Below are positions 59,694-64,000 of a stretch of DNA of 64,000 nucleotides, piece after piece. The stretch lies in the NCBI GenBank assembly GCA_963920665.1, contig OY987272.1:1865001-1929000 (forward strand), read 5' to 3'. How positions within the stretch are numbered: the stretch's first letter is position 1; every line of letters begins with the position of its first letter. A program made the translations under genes and the position numbers. The notes beneath the pieces are model-generated. The model worked only from the letters and a program-made list of their open reading frames with translations. It was not told the origin of the DNA and did no database searches. This stretch comes from Straminergon stramineum (Eukaryota > Streptophyta > Bryopsida > Hypnales > Calliergonaceae).

Positions 59694-62600
59694 TCACCCT
59701 ATTTGGATCTCTTGCCCCAATTCCAAGGAGTAGATGATTAGTTCATGACGAACGGGGGGCCGAGGGGCCATAGGTGGTCTACCACCAATAGTACCACGTG
59801 AAACGCTTTGCAGAGTCAAATCAACATTCCCCAGAGAGCCTAACCCTGTTGAAGAAGGTCTTCGGATGGCATTGGAATTTGTTACTGAAGATGGGTCTAT
59901 GGAATGTGGTGTTTGTATACCTTGATCAGAAATAGTAGGATGGCCCTCAACTGCAGCGGGTACACGGGCAAGGTCTTCTGGAGGTTCTACAAATGCAAAA
60001 ACATCATTAGGGTCCACATGCTCTGGATCAAAAGGCCTTCTCACATTACCAGTTGGTTGGTTTCTTGCAATAGGGCGTGCCACTCTTGCATTTCTAACGT
60101 TTCTGTCATGATGTCCTTGAATAGCTCTAATGTTTCGAGTTGATGGCCCCACTCCTATAGGCCTTGTATTGCCATCTTGATTGTGAGAAGATCCTCCACG
60201 GTTTGGATTTGCATTCCTCCCCCTGTTTACGTCGCCATCTTCATTTCCACCGCCATTTCCATTTCCGCCGCCATTTCCTGGAGGGAGTTTGTCATCATCG
60301 TCGTTGTTGTTATGGGAAATACCATCATCGACGTTATTGTCATTTGGATTGTCAGTCTCTAAAGAAGATGACAAAGCAGGGACTTCAACGATCCCTTCAT
60401 TTTGAGGAAGTAGAGGTGAAGGACTGCGACGTGGATTGGGTGGAATGGGTGGCCCCCAAGGCCCCCAACGACCATTAAGGAATTCCTCCTCTCCATCGTC
60501 AGCATCTCCATAGTAGTTCCTTGCTTCCTTGAGGTGATCAGCTCCTTGCCTCCAAAGATCTGGGTTTGCCGGATACTCTTGAGGTACTACGTAGGCTTCT
60601 CCATCAACCTCTTCTTCTTCCTCTGCTTGCATTGCATCGAATTCCCGATTGTGTTCATTCGTTGGGAGCGGACCAAGGGCATCTGGATCGGAATCCTTCG
60701 AGTACATATTTGCATCATACCAACGAACTGGATCAGCTCCTGGTCGTTGTTGAAGTACACGGCTATTGGTATAAATATATACCAATGACTTTGCCTTTTC
60801 GGGGGCTAATCGATTTCGGACCTTATTGTGAACAAAGGAATACATACTCTAATTCCTTTCACAAGAACTAGCAGAACACGTGAGGGATAAAAGATGCACA
60901 ACAATTTTTGAAAGAGATCGATCTCCAACCCTGTGCCACCATTGGTGGGGAAGCATTTGTGTCACACGGATGTTGGGTGTCATAGCTGGACTGTACAATC
61001 CACTACCCTCTTCAAATTCTGTTAATTCCGCCAACACATCATCGAAATTCACATCCACTGAATCTGCCATCTTGCGGATGACTCTATACAATGCACATAG
61101 GGCAGTTCCATCCACCCTGAGCACTACATTATCCAAGAGATATGGATTCAAAAGGGCCGCAGCGTAGTGTGTATCTTCAAAAACCATGTTCCATCTTTCA
61201 TTGAAAGATACTTCCAAAATGACTGCTATGTCATCACGTAAGTTGAAAGGTGGTTCTCTGAAAGAATACACGTGCCCTCGCAAATTGTGCATTATGAGCC
61301 ACGCCCGACCCATGGCTAGTTCTCATCCATCAAACACACACAAAGCCTTCAATACGTCTTCAGTCATGTACACGTAATTCACACATCGTTGCTAGAAAGC
61401 CACATCTTGAATGGTTCTTCTGACATTACGTGAAGCGCTAGCTGCCTGCGGTCCATTTTGTTCGTACCATAGGGTATCAAAGTAATTTAGAACATGCGGG
61501 TGGTTATTTTACCGCTCCAAGACTCCTCTGAGTTTCACCAGTCGCTGCAACATGAGGAAATTACAAGTGAAGCGGGTTTCGCTAGGCACTACGAGTTGCA
61601 GATTCGGACTCGACTCACGGAAAACCAACATGGTTGCATGATGGTTTCGAATGTATTGGCACAATCTTTTTGCCCTGGCAATTAAATCCAAAAATTCCTG
61701 GATTTTGGCCCAATCTTCCAACATGAGATCCAATGCATGTGCCATGCAGCCTTGCACAAAAATGTGCGGATATGTTCAAGTGATGTCTTGCAATGCCCCA
61801 AGCATGTTTGCTACATTATCTGTGCACACTTGTGTCACATATTTGGAATCCACCTTCTCAATGTACACTTTCATTTGGTCCGCTATGTAGTGCATTGTTT
61901 TCTTTTGCGAGGTAGTATCAATTGACCCCCAAAATACATCACCTGCAGGGCATGACATCATCCCAACCATCAATGCATATCGACACCCCATAGTGCTTGA
62001 CAACAAATCCAACCTTCTCTTGAATCTGCTTCTCAATTTGCAACCTCCTCGGTTCAATTAAATTAGTCCTGAACTAATGGTAAGAAGGTGGACTATATTC
62101 AAACCTTGCCTGTGAGGTTGCCTTCACAGCCTCAATGAAGGCTGGATGCCTTGCCACATTAAATGGCACATTCGCTTCATAGAAAAAACTTGCCCACTTC
62201 TCATCCAACTCCTTCTTTGCAATGTTGAATGCGTCCGCCATGCGTTGCTGACGTAGTGATCCAAATCTCGTAGAATTTGATCCAGCAAGACTATATGACG
62301 TTTGTAGAATATCATTTCCTTTTGAAACGTTTGCCCCTTCTTCCGCTCTCCCACCATTGATCCCACCCGTCACCTCATTTTCAGTAGCTTCACTTGAACT
62401 TGCACGTGCAGTTGCTCTAGATGGCGCACTTTGAATTGGTTCTCCCTCATACATGTCCTCGACATCCATTCGTAGCGGGACAAAACCTGTACAATTGGCA
62501 AATCTATGTCGCACATGACGAGGCATACTTCGACAAATTGACCTCTCCGATTTTGAGCCATATCCGAAATGTGCAAAAGCACGCTCACGTTTGTAATTGA

Positions 62601-62697
62601 AGGTCCTAGCACAGAAAACACAAATCACCTTAATCCCATTCTCCGTAAAGTTCAGCCATGGTTCCCATTCCTTGGTCTGCTTCCTTTGACTTGCCAT
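59694..62697 (-). pseudogene. Second hAT transposase with long C-terminal tail, several breaks
   Basis: ATG at 62697 starts MASQRKQTKEWEPWLNF, then a BED-type CVFC pair (residues 26-29). The core motifs are ICIDGWDDV, CTDNVANM, CMAHALDLMLEDW, HQWWHRVGD and SSCERN. Breaks are a TAG after PPSYH at about 62072, a frameshift near 61950, in-frame stops at about 61774, 61507, 61395 and 61315, and TAG at 60849 replacing the conserved Trp of CERNWS. After it MYSFVHNKVRNRLAPEKAKS continues to the hAT end. A tail of about 350 residues follows: acidic (EEEEEVDGE), Asn/Gly-rich (NGGGNGNGGG), then Arg/Asn-rich. The architecture parallels the 39573-42896 locus, but the sequences are well diverged. It is certainly inactive. 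Confidence 0.87.
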
Positions 62698-62984
62698 TGC
62701 ATTCAACCGTTCACAAATAATTTCAAATGTCTTCTTCCTCCTTCGTATTGAAGTTAAAAAGATCGTAGATATACCGAACAAAGTATCAGTAACAGCAGTT
62801 AGCGCTAATCCACTGCTTGAACTGATTTTGACATCACCTCAGCAGCAAACTAGGGCCATTTGCCACCCAAGTAGACTCACAAGGAGCTCAAAATGAATTG
62901 AAGTCCAAGAGATAGAGGCTAGGTGACAAATGTGGGGAATGCCGGGTCTTCCTTTTCTTTATATACTTAGGGAATGCAGGGGCG

Positions 62985-63405
62985 TGGACTTCATCGATGT
63001 GCGTGGCAGCAGGGCGCGGATGTCTTCATTCCCAAAGTGTAGGGCGGGGACGCACACTCTCAGAATTTTTGGAGGACGTTCACAACGCACACTTCAATCC
63101 TTGGCATCAGGGCGCGAATAGGAAGGTAGGGCAGGGACTTGAAGTTAGGGCGCGGACTCCAGGGTGCGGACTTGAAGTCAAGGCGCGGACTTCAAGGCGC
63201 GGATTCTAGGGCGCAGACTTGAAGTCAGGGCGCAGACTCCAGGGCACGGACTCCAGGGCGGACAATTCATAGAGGCGGAAGAACTTGAGAGAGCGCAGCT
63301 GAATCACAGACTCCATAGTGTGGACTTGAAGTTAGGGCGTGGACTTCAGGGCGCGGACTTGAAGTCAGGGCGCGGACTTGAAGCCAGGGCGTGGACGTGC
63401 TCGTC
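62985..63405. repeat. AGGGCGCGGAC-rich GC island 5' of the second hAT transposase
   Basis: At least ten copies of (A)GGGCGCGGAC(T), often followed by TTGAAGTCA or TTCA, have a spacing of about 20-45 bp, mostly in the plus orientation. The unit also occurs in 58865-58922, on the other side of the transposase. Confidence 0.7.
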
Positions 63406-64000
63406 TAGCACAAGAGGCAGGACTTTGAAATGCGCTTGGGCTTTGACATTCTTCAGTCCCTCCTTTTTTTAGAGCGGGGGAACCATTAATTATAGCCTCA
63501 ACAACTTGTTTTGGATTCCGACAAGGCAATGAAAGCAAGATGCCAAATAAAGAGCTCCATTGACTAAGATTTGGAAGAAACTTCATGGAAGAGTATGTCC
63601 CCTTCATTGTGGTGGGAAATGTTTTTCCTTACTTCTTGTAACACTTCAAACTACTTTGAACCAACAAATAGTTTAGGGTGTAAAAAAAAGACTCTAAATT
63701 TTGAAGTGTTTAGGACACTTTGAGGAAATATTTAGGAAATGTTTTGGAAATGTAGTGTATTGGATAAAAGGGTAAAACCTCATTTTGTTTAAAATGAAAG
63801 AAATAGTAGGGGGTTAAAAAAAATTCTAGGCCTTCAATACGTCACTTGAATTTTTAATTCCATCATTCCCTTTCCTATCTTGGGGGGCTTCATTCCTAAA
63901 ACTCTTCCATCCCACCTCAATGCCATTAATTTTTTTGTAAATCATTCAATTTTCTTTTTGGCTTCATGAACTCTTTAAACACTTCCATTTCAACTATTTG
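63406..64000. other. Window end, no supported gene
   Basis: AT-rich. The minus-strand 80-codon frame at 63365-63607 has no recognised content. No right terminus (CCCTG-type) for the hAT element is visible. Confidence 0.4.

Noticed and set aside
4272..60851. In-frame stops as sites of RNA editing or stop-codon recoding
   Set aside because: Stop-repairing U-to-C editing is known for organelle transcripts of some plants, not nuclear genes, and the stops sit beside other decay (frameshifts, MITE and LTR insertions).

Overview
This window is nuclear DNA from a land plant. It is AT-rich and gene-poor, and most of it is transposable elements. The plant signs are a split TIR-NBS-LRR resistance gene with GT-AG introns, pieces of an OSCA/CSC1-type channel, plant-type hAT transposases with DUF659-like cores, CCCTAAA telomere-type units and Tourist-type MITEs. 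The MHDHL motif after the NBS domain and the repeat-rich layout remind me of gymnosperms or another non-angiosperm lineage, but the sequence alone does not settle this.

Layout: 1-2,765 holds a hairpin, two TTAA-flanked MITEs and the 5' flank of the resistance gene. 2,766-7,850 is a TIR-NBS-LRR pseudogene with 18 near-identical 47-residue LRR units; its 3' end is cut by a Tourist-like MITE (7,854-8,648, TTA duplicated). 8,650-21,200 contains a 1.07-kb foldback element (10,011-11,083), more TTAA MITEs, a decayed duplicate of the resistance-gene 5' flank (about 15,565-16,440) and a 398-bp element with perfect 18-bp inverted ends. 21,190-22,630 carries two exons of a broken OSCA/CSC1-like channel gene. 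22,980-27,060 is a GC-richer block with a long decayed minus-strand ORF split by a solo LTR (24,573-25,676, target duplication GTTTC). 28,070-38,561 is nested MITEs, SINE-like repeats and foldbacks.

38,930-63,420 is a distinct district. Two hAT transposase genes with unusually long C-terminal tails (39,573-42,896 and 59,694-62,697) bracket three other genes. These are a RING-H2 protein (48,455-51,847), an intact Gly/Ser/Tyr-rich protein (54,800-55,891) and a fragment with a kinase-like N-lobe (57,615-58,380). The RING protein and the Gly-rich protein share a Cys/His/Trp-containing N-terminal domain that I cannot name. GC-rich arrays of GGACGG-type motifs lie beside each of the five genes and resemble hAT subterminal repeats.

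Nearly every long ORF is interrupted by one or a few in-frame stops, many explicable as C-to-T (CGA or CAG/CAA to stop). This fits decay of methylated DNA. Only 54,800-55,891 appears fully open. The strongest single result is a filled-versus-empty site comparison inside the window (38,030-38,249 against 36,705-36,708). It shows that one MITE family duplicates exactly TTAA and has CCC...GGG ends, the hallmark of piggyBac-like (or Kolobok-like) transposition, which to my knowledge is little documented in land plants.
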